Under the pieces are notes generated by a model. That model ran no database searches. It was not told where the DNA came from and saw nothing but the letters and a program-made list of their open reading frames with translations. From positions 1-39,142 of the forward strand of contig CAYUUW010000011.1 of NCBI GenBank assembly GCA_964448005.1: a DNA stretch of 39,142 nucleotides, in the 5' to 3' direction. The stretch comes from CAYUUW01 sp964448005 (GTDB lineage: Bacteria > Patescibacteriota > Gracilibacteria > UM-FILTER-43-11). The translations under genes and the position numbers were made by a program. The first letter of the stretch is position 1. Each line of letters opens with the position of its first letter. Shown here piece by piece: positions 31,563 through 39,142 of the stretch.

Positions 31563-31736
31563 CTAGGTGGAGGACTCGGAGAGGAAGCGCTGGAGATCGG
31601 ATTCGCGGATGCGGTAGGCCCGCTTCCCCAATCGGATGGCCTTGAGCTGCTCGGCCTTGATGTACTTCAGCACCGTCAAGGGGTGGACCTGAAGGTATTC
31701 GGCCACCTGCTCCGTGGTGAAGAGCTTTTCGATCAT
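31563..31736 (-). CDS. Excisionase-like helix-turn-helix protein (57 aa)
   Basis: A short gene from ATG 31736 to TAG 31563. The product is almost entirely one winged helix-turn-helix of the excisionase/MerR-like (HTH_17) type: KLFTTEQVAEYLQVHPLTVL, then KYIKAEQLKAIRLGKRAYRI and RESDLQRFL. Such proteins bind DNA as recombination directionality factors in phage and integrative elements or as small repressors. Immediately upstream is a 165-base AT-rich island with a promoter and a 10-bp-arm palindrome, which could be its own operator. The only recombinase in the window (xer) is 20 kb away, so a link to it is speculative. It lacks a Shine-Dalgarno. Confidence 0.88.
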   Translation of the reverse strand: MIEKLFTTEQVAEYLQVHPLTVLKYIKAEQLKAIRLGKRAYRIRESDLQRFLSESST

Positions 31737-31765
31737 CGCTTTTTTTGTTTTTGCTTAGCTTTGTT

Positions 31766-31857
31766 TAATTTTAACCAATTTAGTTAAAATTAGCTTAATT
31801 TGAATTTGTTTTGAAAAATCTGAAAGCAATATACATAAATTAAACTTATAAAGTCAA
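31766..31857 (-). promoter_or_regulatory. HTH gene promoter and operator-like palindrome
   Basis: On the minus strand TTGACT (31857-31852), an 18-bp spacer, TATATT (31833-31828). Between the predicted start and the coding region is TAATTTTAAC-CAATTTA-GTTAAAATTA (31766-31792), with perfect 10-bp arms. Confidence 0.75.
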
Positions 31858-31925
31858 ATTTAATTTAATTTTACTATATTTAGGTATATTTAACTCCCTC
31901 CAATCACCTTCCTGACCCCCCAACC

Positions 31926-32079
31926 GTCATTCCGGCGAAACCTGCCTGCCGCCTGCCTGCGCGAAGCCGTGGCTTTGCTACGGCGAAGGCAGGGTAGGCA
32001 GGGCCGAAATCCATGCAATTCACCCTTGCCGAGAGGAATGGAGGGCCAGGCTGGATTCCCGGTCGGCGCCGGGAATGAC
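31926..32079. repeat. REP-like units near murD
   Basis: One long-loop unit runs from GTCATTCCGGCG (31926) to GGCCGAAATCCATG (32015), with an inner CTGCCT/AGGCAG inverted repeat. A compact inverted unit (CTGGATTCCCGG...CCGGGAATGAC) spans 32051-32079. Same family as 1056-1328. Confidence 0.75.
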
Positions 32080-32152
32080 AGGTGAGACGGGGTGATGATA
32101 GGGGCTCCAATGCCTCAGAGCCTTCGGGGTTTAACCCTGAAGGCTCTTTCGC

Positions 32153-32158
32153 TATAAT
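32153..32158 (+). promoter_or_regulatory. murD -10 box six bases before the start codon
   Basis: TATAAT in CGCTATAATGCAGCCATG. Transcription would begin at or next to the A of ATG 32165, giving a leaderless mRNA. A hairpin AGAGCCTTC...GAAGGCTCT (32117-32147) lies just upstream. Confidence 0.7.
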
Positions 32159-32164
32159 GCAGCC

Positions 32165-33529
32165 ATGAACAAGCTCAAAAAACTTCCTTTCGAACTCAAG
32201 CCGCCCCTCGCCGTGCTGGGCTACGGCGCCGAAGGCCGTTACGCCGTCTCCTTTTTGCTAAAGAATGGCCTGGGGCCGATCACCGTGTTCGACCAGAAGC
32301 CTCAACAAGATGTGCCTGCTGGAGTGGAGTTTCAACTCTGCGGAAAGGACTGGGAGCCTCTGGAGGCCTTCGGCACCGTGCTGCGCAGCCCCGGCGTGCA
32401 CTACGACCTGCCCCGGCTCCGCCAAGCCAAGGACGCAGGCGCCCAGGTCACCTCGCTCACGGACCTGAGCTTCCAGGTCGCGCGCTCGCGAATCACCGCC
32501 ATCACCGGCAGCAACGGAAAGACCACCACCACGAACCTGACGGCCCACCTGCTTTCCCGGCGCTACGGGGAAAAGCTGATCCTGGGGGGCAACGACCATC
32601 AGCCTATTCTGGATCGGCTGATCCAGGACCCCGATTCCCCCGCCGTCATGGAGGTCTCCAGCTTCCAGTTCGCGGACCTGCGAGTGTCTCCCGGCATCGC
32701 GGCCATTTTGAACATCACGCCCAACCACCTGGACTGGCACGAGAACCTGGACGACTACGCCAACGCCAAGCGGAACCTGATCCTCCACCAGCAGCCCGGC
32801 GACTGGGCCGTGCTGAACGCCAACGACGAGAATTCTGCGAAATTCGCCCCGGACGTGAAAGGAAATTTGCTATGGGTGGGCCAGGCCCAAGGATCGCAGT
32901 GGATCCTGTGGAAGGAGGGCAAGCTGGTGGCGAAATGGGAAGGGCAGAAAATCGAATTTGGCTCCCGGGAGCAAATCAGTCTCAAGACCCACCAGGACAA
33001 CCTCGCCTTCGCCGCGGGCCTAGGGCTCATCCACGGCCTGGAGCCAGCGGAGATTTTTGAGGGTCTCATAAGCTTCCCCGGCACGCCTCAGCGGCTGGAA
33101 TACGTCGGCCAAAAGGACGGGGTGAGCTTCTACAACGATTCGGCCTGCACCACGCCCGAATCCGCCCAGGTGGCTCTGAGAGAGTTTCCGTCCGGAAAAC
33201 TGATTGTTTTGCTGGGGGGCAGCAGCAAGAACAGCGAGTTCGATTACTTGGCCTTGGATCTGAAAAGACACCAAACCCGGGTGTGGCTCTACGGCGCGGA
33301 AGGCGACCGAATTCGCTCGGCTATCGAGGGGCAGGACTCAAAGGACTTGATTCTGGGCCAGGACCGGTCCGGGGATTTTGAGGGGCTTGTGCGCCAAGCT
33401 TTCGCCTCCGCCCAGCCGGAAGATGCCGTGGTGCTTTCCCCGGCCTGCGCCAGCTTCGATCTGTTCAAGAACAGCAAGGACAGAGGAGCTCAATTCAAGT
33501 CGATTGTGCTAAAGCTCCTTTCAGAATAG
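32165..33529 (+). CDS. murD: UDP-N-acetylmuramoylalanine--D-glutamate ligase
   Basis: Adds D-Glu to UDP-MurNAc-L-Ala in the cytoplasm with ATP. The 454 residues have the N-terminal Rossmann-like UDP-substrate domain (1 to about 105; AVLGYGAEGRYAVSFLL), the ATP-binding ITGSNGKTTTTN (113-124), MEVSSFQFAD and NITPNHLDWHENLDDYANAK with the lysine that is carbamylated in Mur ligases, and the C-terminal domain (YNDSACTTPESA, VLSPACASFDLFKN). All typical MurD signatures are present. Its likely leaderless transcript fits the lack of a Shine-Dalgarno. It converges with the hypothetical gene at 33557 with 27 bases between and no terminator. Confidence 0.96.
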   Translation: MNKLKKLPFELKPPLAVLGYGAEGRYAVSFLLKNGLGPITVFDQKPQQDVPAGVEFQLCGKDWEPLEAFGTVLRSPGVHYDLPRLRQAKDAGAQVTSLTDLSFQVARSRITAITGSNGKTTTTNLTAHLLSRRYGEKLILGGNDHQPILDRLIQDPDSPAVMEVSSFQFADLRVSPGIAAILNITPNHLDWHENLDDYANAKRNLILHQQPGDWAVLNANDENSAKFAPDVKGNLLWVGQAQGSQWILWKEGKLVAKWEGQKIEFGSREQISLKTHQDNLAFAAGLGLIHGLEPAEIFEGLISFPGTPQRLEYVGQKDGVSFYNDSACTTPESAQVALREFPSGKLIVLLGGSSKNSEFDYLALDLKRHQTRVWLYGAEGDRIRSAIEGQDSKDLILGQDRSGDFEGLVRQAFASAQPEDAVVLSPACASFDLFKNSKDRGAQFKSIVLKLLSE

Positions 33530-33556
33530 ATCAAAACGCAGGAGACATAGCCGGCC

Positions 33557-34354
33557 TTATGAACGGTATATGCCAATAAGGCCTTTGGTGATCCTGTGTT
33601 TTTCTGGAATTCTCAGCTCAATGATCCTTTCCTCTTTTGTCTCATCGAAAAATTGATCCAAGAATAGCTTTTCGCCCTGGAAAATTTCTCCAATTTTTTC
33701 CTTTAAATCCCCTTGGATCGTATTCGGCTCCACGATTTTTTCCCTAAGGACTCTTTTTAGGTCTTCTTTTTCCTTTTTTGGCAAAAGCTTTAGTAGCAAC
33801 TCAAATATATTCCCGTAAAAAATATCTTTCTCTGTTTTCGCGACCAGCAAATTGGTTCCCAAAGAAAGGTTCCTGGTGAATATTTGCAAGATTTCTTCCT
33901 TCGACTTATTTGTTTTGAGCTTCTGATGATTCCTTTCAAGAATCTCGAGCAGGGTTTTCAGGTTGTTTCTGCAAAAATTCTGAAGAATATCTGTCCCGCT
34001 CAAAACGTGCAGCAAATCATTCATGACAATATTGGCGCCCTCGACTGTGGCCAAAGCAAATGGATCGTAAATGAGTCCGATAGAGTTTTCTGATTTCAGG
34101 TAGCCCTTGCCCAGAGAAAAGAAGACATATTTGGTTGTGTCCAAATGGGCATCAATTTCGCAAGAAAAACCTCTTTTTCCCAGCAATTCAGAGCTCAGCA
34201 AATACTCGTTCTCCATCATTCGAGCATCCGCTAATGCATGCGTTGCATAGCATTGTGGAAATATTGAGTTTCTTGAAAATATTTCAACCTCGAATTTCCT
34301 AGCAAATTTTTCGATTTCACTAGGCATCCTATTAACTTTAAGATCCTGAATCAT
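33557..34354 (-). CDS. AT-rich hypothetical protein (265 aa), overlapping murJ
   Basis: No family is recognised. The chosen start is ATG 34354, nine bases after AAGGG. ATG 34363 is the alternative, and the frame is open far into murJ. The start lies inside the 3' end of murJ, so the two are probably co-transcribed and coupled. The protein is soluble and rich in Lys, Glu, Asn and Ile, with an N-terminal segment of mixed strands (FEVEIFSRNSIFPQCYATHA), then GKRGFSCEIDAHLDTTKYVF and a helical C-terminal half (LKTLLEILERNHQKLKTNKS). Base composition is far lower in GC than murJ and murD on either side, pointing to recent lateral gain. The YATHALAD and RGFSCEIDAHLD segments could be checked for a nuclease or peptidase site. 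Confidence 0.75.
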   Translation of the reverse strand: MIQDLKVNRMPSEIEKFARKFEVEIFSRNSIFPQCYATHALADARMMENEYLLSSELLGKRGFSCEIDAHLDTTKYVFFSLGKGYLKSENSIGLIYDPFALATVEGANIVMNDLLHVLSGTDILQNFCRNNLKTLLEILERNHQKLKTNKSKEEILQIFTRNLSLGTNLLVAKTEKDIFYGNIFELLLKLLPKKEKEDLKRVLREKIVEPNTIQGDLKEKIGEIFQGEKLFLDQFFDETKEERIIELRIPEKHRITKGLIGIYRS

Positions 34355-35930
34355 TTCGCCCATCCCTTGAGGAGCCTTTTTGGGGACGGAAGCGATCCCA
34401 AAGCATGCTCCGCTCGGGAATTCCCAGAATTTTGGCGAAGGCGAAATAGCAGGCCGCCCCTGCAGCGGAAACAAAAAGAAGGCTGGCGGCCTTTTGTAGA
34501 ACCGATTGGCCTGCAGGAAGAAGGTGAAGAAGGCCAACGCTCACCATCAGCATCCCCCCGCACGCCAGCAGCATTCGGCCCAGCCTGCCCCATTCAAGGA
34601 GAGGCTTTTTGCAGCGGCCGGCCATCGCCGCATAGAGCCAGGCCCCATTGGCCAAAGCTCCCGCGCTGTAGGCCAGGGCAATCCCTGCCACGCCCCAGCC
34701 CAGCCCAAGGCCCAGCAATGCGCTGCCCAGAAGGCTCAGCGAAGCCCCCAAGGCTCCCGCCCGCAAAGGCGTGCGGGCATCGCGCAGGGCGTAGAAGCCT
34801 CGGGCCAGCAAAGGGATGAGGCATTGGGCGAAAAGCGAAAGCAGGAAAAAGCCCAAAGCCTGGGCCGTCAGCCGGGCGTCGCCCAGGGTGAATTTCCCCC
34901 CCAGAAAGAGCAGCTCGACCAAAGGCCGACGAAGGAGGAAGAGGCCGAAGGAGGCTGGAAGGATGAGAAAAAGGACCTTGTGCAGGGTCTGGGAAAGGGA
35001 GCGGGAGAACAGCTCTGAATCCTCCTCCTCCGCCAGTTCGGAAAGGGTGGCGAAGGAGGCGATGGCGAAGGAGATCCCCACGATTCCCAGCGGCATGGCC
35101 TGAAGGTTCTCCGCCAGGGAGAGGATGGCGATGGAGCCGGCCCCCAAAAGGCTGGCGAAGAAGGTGTTGGCCAAAAGGGTGAGCTGCGAAAGGGAAAGTC
35201 CCAGGATCCGCGGAAGCATCATGCGGAAGGCCTCTCGAATGTCCGCACGCCCCAAATCAAAGGAAAAAACATACCGATAGCCTACTTTTCGCAGCCCCGG
35301 CCACTGAACCCCCAACTGCAGAAAGGCGCCCAGCACCACCCCCCACGTGACCCCCAGCACTCCCCAGCCGGGAGCCCACAGGAAAATGCCCAGGATGATG
35401 CCCAGGTTGTAGAGCAGGGGGGCCAGGGAGCGGAAGAAGAAAACCCGAAAGCTGTCCTGGATGCTAGTGAAGACGGCGGAGAAGGCGAAAAGCAAGGGCG
35501 AAAGCAGCATGATTCGCATCAGGCGGGCAGCCAAGGCGGCGGAAGGCTCATCGAAGCCAGGAGCGAGCCAGGAAAGGAGCCAGGGCGCGGCAAAATAGGC
35601 CGCCGCGGAGAAGGCCGCGACCAGAACGATCAGCGCATTGAGCAGGGTGCCGGCGAAAATCCAACCCTCTTCCAGACGGCCCTGCTTGCGGTGCCGGGCA
35701 AAGCAGGGAATGAAAGCCGCCGAGACCGCCCCGAAAACCAGCAGGCTGTAGAGCAGATCCGGAATGCGGAAGGCGGCGTAGTAGGCGTCCAGGTTGCCCA
35801 AGCCCTGGCCGGCGCTCGCGCCGAAGGCCCGGGCCAGAAGGTGGTCGCGCCACAGGCCAAGAAGGCGGCTGAGCAGGGCCGAAAGGGCAAGCAAGGCCGC
35901 AGGGGGGAAAAGGCGAGAAAGCAGGCTCAA
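34338..35930 (-). CDS. murJ: Lipid II flippase MurJ (MviN family)
   Basis: An integral membrane protein of the MOP superfamily that moves lipid II across the cytoplasmic membrane. The 530 residues hold about 13-14 hydrophobic segments. The N-terminus SALLSRLLGLWRDHLLARAFGA carries the conserved S-R-x-x-G-x-x-R motif, followed by AYYAAFRIPDLLYSLLVFGAVSAAFIPCF. PLGIVGISFAIASFATLSEL and FFLLRRPLVELLFLGGKFTL are also family-typical. The start is a TTG at 35930, with no better ATG in frame. It diverges from the small membrane gene at 36072 across a short AT-rich region with an ATGCTAA inverted repeat. With murA, murB, murD and murF it supports a complete cell-wall pathway. Confidence 0.94.
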   Translation of the reverse strand: MSLLSRLFPPAALLALSALLSRLLGLWRDHLLARAFGASAGQGLGNLDAYYAAFRIPDLLYSLLVFGAVSAAFIPCFARHRKQGRLEEGWIFAGTLLNALIVLVAAFSAAAYFAAPWLLSWLAPGFDEPSAALAARLMRIMLLSPLLFAFSAVFTSIQDSFRVFFFRSLAPLLYNLGIILGIFLWAPGWGVLGVTWGVVLGAFLQLGVQWPGLRKVGYRYVFSFDLGRADIREAFRMMLPRILGLSLSQLTLLANTFFASLLGAGSIAILSLAENLQAMPLGIVGISFAIASFATLSELAEEEDSELFSRSLSQTLHKVLFLILPASFGLFLLRRPLVELLFLGGKFTLGDARLTAQALGFFLLSLFAQCLIPLLARGFYALRDARTPLRAGALGASLSLLGSALLGLGLGWGVAGIALAYSAGALANGAWLYAAMAGRCKKPLLEWGRLGRMLLACGGMLMVSVGLLHLLPAGQSVLQKAASLLFVSAAGAACYFAFAKILGIPERSMLWDRFRPQKGSSRDGRNDSGS

Positions 35931-36071
35931 AGGAACTTCATTAAGGCTCGCGCAAGAAAGGGAAGGAGTCGAAAGAAACCCGAAGGCCCAAGACCCGGAC
36001 TCTTCAGCAAATTAGCATGAAGCCGATAAAAATGCTAAATTAAACCCAGCTTAGCTGATAAAAACAAAACC

Positions 36072-36344
36072 ATGCTGGCCCAATACGCCACTCCGCTGGA
36101 CTTCCTGTACCTGACCCTTACGGTCTGCATCGCCCTCCTGACGCTCTTCCTGGTCATGGCCCTTTTCCATTTCGTGGGAATATTGAGCAACGCCCGCAAG
36201 CTCAGCGCCACGCTGAAGGACACCGCCAGCCTGATCAACCACTACCTGTGGCAGCCTCTCAAATTCGCCATGAGCATCATCGAAAAGACCAAGGAGCATG
36301 CCTCCAAGGCAGCCCGGAAAGCCGCCAAACGGGCGGGAGACTGA
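36072..36344 (+). CDS. Small single-pass membrane protein (90 aa)
   Basis: One membrane helix (FLYLTLTVCIALLTLFLVMALFH trimmed to about residues 11-33) is followed by an amphipathic region (LSATLKDTASLINHYLWQPL) and a strongly basic end (SKAARKAAKRAGD). The layout resembles DUF948-like proteins, but the match is weak. It sits directly before relA/spoT in the same direction with 53 bases between, so the two may share a transcript. Start ATG 36072 has no Shine-Dalgarno. Confidence 0.78.
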   Translation: MLAQYATPLDFLYLTLTVCIALLTLFLVMALFHFVGILSNARKLSATLKDTASLINHYLWQPLKFAMSIIEKTKEHASKAARKAAKRAGD

Positions 36345-36397
36345 CGCCCCCGATGAAGCAAGGCATGGCGTTCGGGCGAAGCTAATGTTTTTCACGC

Positions 36398-38560
36398 ATG
36401 AGGAAAACCAGCATCCAAAGGATCATCAGGGGGGCCGAAGCCTACCTTCCCAAGCTCGATTCCAAAAGAGTTATGCTGGCCTACGAAGTCGCCAGAAAGG
36501 CCCACGCCGACCAGAAAAGGGAATCGGGAGAGCCCTTTCTCCAGCATCCGCTGGAAGTGACCCAGATCCTGCTGCGGCTGAAGCCCGACGAGGATTCGAT
36601 CGTGGCCTCTTTGCTGCACGACGTGCTGGAGGACAGCGACTACGATATCGAGGAGCTGCGCCGGGATTTCGGGGAAGGGGTGGTTTTTCTGCTGAAAGGC
36701 CTGCAGAAGCTGGAAAGCCTGTACTACCGGGGGGAGGAGCGCCAGGTGGAGAACCTGCGAAAGATGTTCCTAGCCATGGCGAAGGACATTCGGGTGATCC
36801 TGATCAAGCTGGCCGACAGGCTGCACAACATGCAGACCTTGGGTTCCATGAGGGAAGACAAGCGGCGACGGATCTCCGAGGAGACTCTTTCGGTGTACTG
36901 CCCCATCGCCGAAAGGCTGGGCATCTACAACATCAAGCGGGAATTGGAGGATCTGTGCTTCAAGTACCTGTACCCCAAAGACCATGATCGGCTGCTGCAG
37001 GAAATGCAGTCCATGCGCAAAGCCCATGACGCCATGCTGAAAAGGAGCGAGGCGGTGCTGAAGAAAAGCTTCCGCAAAGCCGGCATGAGGGTCCAGCTGG
37101 AAGTCCGGATCAAGCAGCTGTACAGCGTCTTCAAAAAGCTCCAGCGCACAGGCAAGTCCTTTGCCCACGAGCTGCACGATCTGGTGGGCCTGCGGGTCAT
37201 TGTGGATTCGGAAAGCCAGTGCTACCAGGCCTTGGGCATCATCCACAAGCACTGGACCCCCTTGCATCATCGCTTCAAGGACTACATCGCCAAAGCCAAG
37301 CCGAACGGCTACCAAAGCCTGCACACCACCGTCGTGGGCCTTTCGCCGGAGCTCAACAATCCTCCCATCGAGATTCAGATCCGGACCCAGGAGATGGACA
37401 GGATCGCCCAGCTGGGAATCGCCGCCCACTGGCATTACAAGGAGGGCGAAGGGCGCTCCCTGGCGCTCCCTGGAGAGCGCATCCAGTGGATCCGGAACCT
37501 GGTGGAGCTGCACGAGAGGCTGAAAAGCAACAGCGAATTCATAGAATCCCTGAACGTGGATCTGTTCAGCGACAGGATCTTCGTGCTGACCCCTCGGGGC
37601 GATGTGCTGGACCTTCCCAAAGGGGCGAGCCCTGTGGATGTGGCCTATGCGGTGCACACCGATCTGGGCCACCGCTGCAAAGGCGCCAAAGTGAATGGCA
37701 AAATCGTCGCGCTCAGCCAGAAGCTGAAAAGCGGGGAAGTGGTGGAGATCCTGGCCGGTCCGATGGAAAAGCCCAATCGCTACTGGCTGTCTTTCGCAGT
37801 GAGCTCCCATGCCCGGGCCAGCATCAAGCAATGGTTCAACGCCCAGGAGCGCGACCACCTGATCCGGGCCGGAAAGGAAATGGTCAACCGCCAGCTGCAG
37901 CGCTTCGGCCAACCCCCCTTGAACGGGGATCTGGCTCAGCTGCAGCGCTATTCGGAGAAAAAAATGACGCTCAGGAACCGGGAGGACCTGCTGGAGAAAG
38001 TGGGGAACGGATCGGTGGATGCGCCGGCTTTGGTCAAAGCCATCCTTCCGGCCGAGTGCGTGCTGAAGAAGCCCAGCCAGAAGGAGCTGGACAAGGAGAT
38101 GATGAAGGAGGTGGTGAGGGTGGACAGCGAGGAGATCCTGATCACCGGCCAAAAAGGCTACAAGACCCAAATGGCCACCTGCTGCAAGCCCAGCACCAGC
38201 GATCCGATCATCGGGTACATCACCCGCGGCCGAGGAGTCACCATCCACAAAAAGGAGTGCAAGGTGCTCAAGAGCCATGAGCCCCAACGGCTGATCCGGG
38301 CATCCTGGGCCAGCCAAAAGCGGCCCAACTACAAGGTGGCCCTGAGCATCCGGCGCATCTCGCGCATCGCCATGCTGCGCGACGTGTCCAACGTCTTCGC
38401 CACGGCGGAGCTTCCGATCCTGGATTTCGAGAACCGCAAGAAGACCGGCGAATTCATCATCACCTTCAGCATCGACAGCCTGGACACGCTCAACCAGATC
38501 ATCGACGAGCTGGAATCGATTCCGGGAGTCTTCCAGGTACGCGAGGTTGCTCCGGCCTAG
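36398..38560 (+). CDS. RelA/SpoT family (p)ppGpp synthetase/hydrolase
   Basis: Long bifunctional-type RSH protein, 720 residues. The HD hydrolase domain keeps its metal residues (LQHPLEV H50, SLLHDVLEDS H74-D75, IKLADRLHNMQTL). The synthetase domain (about 220-340) has DLVGLRVIVDS, RFKDYIAKAKPNGYQSLHTT and EIQIRTQEMD. TGS follows (about 393-455; DRIFVLTPRGDVLDLPKGAS), then a helical/zinc-finger-like region with CCKP (DPIIGYITRGRGVTIHK) and a C-terminal ACT domain (about 645-718). Both active sites look intact, so it probably makes and degrades (p)ppGpp in the stringent response. Its stop codon overlaps that of the convergent tig by two bases within CTAG. No terminator is seen there. Confidence 0.95.
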   Translation: MRKTSIQRIIRGAEAYLPKLDSKRVMLAYEVARKAHADQKRESGEPFLQHPLEVTQILLRLKPDEDSIVASLLHDVLEDSDYDIEELRRDFGEGVVFLLKGLQKLESLYYRGEERQVENLRKMFLAMAKDIRVILIKLADRLHNMQTLGSMREDKRRRISEETLSVYCPIAERLGIYNIKRELEDLCFKYLYPKDHDRLLQEMQSMRKAHDAMLKRSEAVLKKSFRKAGMRVQLEVRIKQLYSVFKKLQRTGKSFAHELHDLVGLRVIVDSESQCYQALGIIHKHWTPLHHRFKDYIAKAKPNGYQSLHTTVVGLSPELNNPPIEIQIRTQEMDRIAQLGIAAHWHYKEGEGRSLALPGERIQWIRNLVELHERLKSNSEFIESLNVDLFSDRIFVLTPRGDVLDLPKGASPVDVAYAVHTDLGHRCKGAKVNGKIVALSQKLKSGEVVEILAGPMEKPNRYWLSFAVSSHARASIKQWFNAQERDHLIRAGKEMVNRQLQRFGQPPLNGDLAQLQRYSEKKMTLRNREDLLEKVGNGSVDAPALVKAILPAECVLKKPSQKELDKEMMKEVVRVDSEEILITGQKGYKTQMATCCKPSTSDPIIGYITRGRGVTIHKKECKVLKSHEPQRLIRASWASQKRPNYKVALSIRRISRIAMLRDVSNVFATAELPILDFENRKKTGEFIITFSIDSLDTLNQIIDELESIPGVFQVREVAPA

Positions 38561-39142
38561 GCCGTGAAGCGCTTCATCAGCTTGTCGGCCGAAAGGTTGC
38601 TTCGCAGGGCCTGGTAGGCGTCGGAGCCTTTTTCGTAGTGGCGCAGGAACTTCTTCCGGTCCCCTTCCTCCAAGCGCGCGGCCCGGGCCTGGATCTGCAG
38701 ATCCACCTCCTCGTCCTCTGTTTGGATCTGGGCCTGCTTGACGATGTGATGGACTCCGAAACGGGCCGTCAGGCGATCTTCGGCAGCCTTGCGATGCTCC
38801 CTCAGGAAATCCTCCTCGGTCTTTTTGACGTAGGCCAGGTACTGCTCCCAACCGACGCCCTGGGCAGCCAGCTGCTCTTTCCTTTGGCGGAGCATCTCCT
38901 CCACTTCCTGGTGGATCAGGGTCTCAGGCAGGTCGACCTTGGTGACCTTGATGATCTCCTGGACGATCTTCTCTTCGCATTCGCTTTGGGCCTGCTGGTC
39001 CAGCTCGGCCTTCAGGTCGTCCTCCACCTGCTTGCGGAAGGCCTCCGGAGAGCCTTTTTGGCCGGTGATCTTCTCGACCATCTCTTCGTCCAGAAGCTGG
39101 GGCAGGCGCTCCTCGATTCGCCCGACAGCGACCTTGAAGGTG
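38557..39142 (-). CDS. tig: Trigger factor, C-terminal part (partial at window end)
   Basis: The frame is open to the window edge, so the gene starts beyond 39142. The visible 194 residues cover the end of the FKBP-type domain (TFKVAVGRIEERLPQLLDEE) and the helical C-terminal chaperone arms (MVEKITGQKGSPEAFRKQVE, LPETLIHQEVEEMLRQRKEQ). The order and motifs are those of trigger factor, which binds the ribosome exit tunnel and folds nascent chains. The ribosome-binding N-terminal domain is outside the window. It converges with the RSH gene, and the two stop codons overlap. Confidence 0.88.
   Translation of the reverse strand, partial: TFKVAVGRIEERLPQLLDEEMVEKITGQKGSPEAFRKQVEDDLKAELDQQAQSECEEKIVQEIIKVTKVDLPETLIHQEVEEMLRQRKEQLAAQGVGWEQYLAYVKKTEEDFLREHRKAAEDRLTARFGVHHIVKQAQIQTEDEEVDLQIQARAARLEEGDRKKFLRHYEKGSDAYQALRSNLSADKLMKRFTA

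Larger units (their letters stand above)
31737..32164. other. AT-rich island followed by REP-like units upstream of murD
   Basis: Bases 31737 to about 31900 are strongly AT-rich in an otherwise GC-rich window, built from TTAATTT-like words. I see no DnaA boxes that would make it an origin. The rest holds REP-like units (31926-32079), a GAAGGCTCT hairpin (32117-32149) and the murD promoter. Confidence 0.65.

Noticed and set aside
31737..31900. AT-rich island as a replication origin
   Set aside because: No DnaA-box-like sites and no dnaA, dnaN or gidA neighbours. The presence of an HTH gene with promoter and palindrome explains it better.
1..39142. CRISPR arrays, tRNA or rRNA genes
   Set aside because: No regularly spaced direct repeats and no complete cloverleaf or rRNA segment were found. 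The only tRNA-like match is a 19-base fragment at 9480-9498.
1..39142. UGA-as-glycine genetic code
   Set aside because: Several genes (polX, dnaE, hepT-coupled mntA, the transposase) end at TGA exactly where their families end.

Overview
The window looks like chromosomal DNA from a GC-rich member of the Candidate Phyla Radiation (Patescibacteria), perhaps a Peregrinibacteria/Peribacteria-like lineage. This is inferred from gene content (a MurF-like ligase without its usual N-terminal domain, an rpiB / zinc-ribbon / rpe cluster, a single XerC/D recombinase, a surface nuclease with lamin-tail domains), from dispersed single-copy core genes, and from core genes that almost all lack a Shine-Dalgarno sequence. 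TGA serves as a normal stop (dnaE and polX end in it), so the Gracilibacteria/Absconditabacteria code, where TGA is glycine, does not apply. The sequence contains two scaffold gaps (22410-22473 and 25770-25779).

Layout. 1-5.7 kb: the 3' end of a PolX DNA polymerase lacking a PHP domain, a repeat-rich intergenic stretch, a broken orphan gene, pheT, and a small exported orphan. 5.7-11.7 kb is accessory-rich: an intact MntA-HepT pair whose MntA carries a Phd/YefM domain, murB, a four-helix-bundle IVP-family protein, rdgB, a decayed tag gene, an Smr protein, a XerC/D recombinase with repeats upstream, and a remnant of a second MNT/HEPN pair. 11.7-14.1 kb: an IS481-like element with a likely target duplication, then a small orphan and a membrane orphan, each with its own promoter and terminator. 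14.1-17.7 kb: dnaE. 17.9-25 kb: a lipoprotein, a giant surface-anchored nuclease, murF and a second lipoprotein. 25-29.6 kb: murA, pheS, a J-domain membrane protein, rpiB, a zinc ribbon and rpe. 29.6-32.1 kb: two orphan genes, a 57-residue excisionase-like HTH gene and an AT-rich island. 32.1-39.1 kb: murD, an AT-rich hypothetical, murJ, a small membrane protein, a RelA/SpoT enzyme and the 3' end of tig.

How they fit together. Five peptidoglycan genes (murA, murB, murD, murF, murJ) are scattered rather than in a dcw cluster, and pheS and pheT are 22 kb apart. Two expression styles coexist. Core genes have weak or extended -10 promoters, little or no leader and no Shine-Dalgarno. Lineage-specific orphan genes are monocistronic, most with TTGACA-type promoters, clear Shine-Dalgarno sequences and strong intrinsic terminators. 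The most promising candidates for something new are the Phd-MntA/HepT module with a YefM-like operator, the orphan-gene class, and the HTH gene with its AT-rich operator island.
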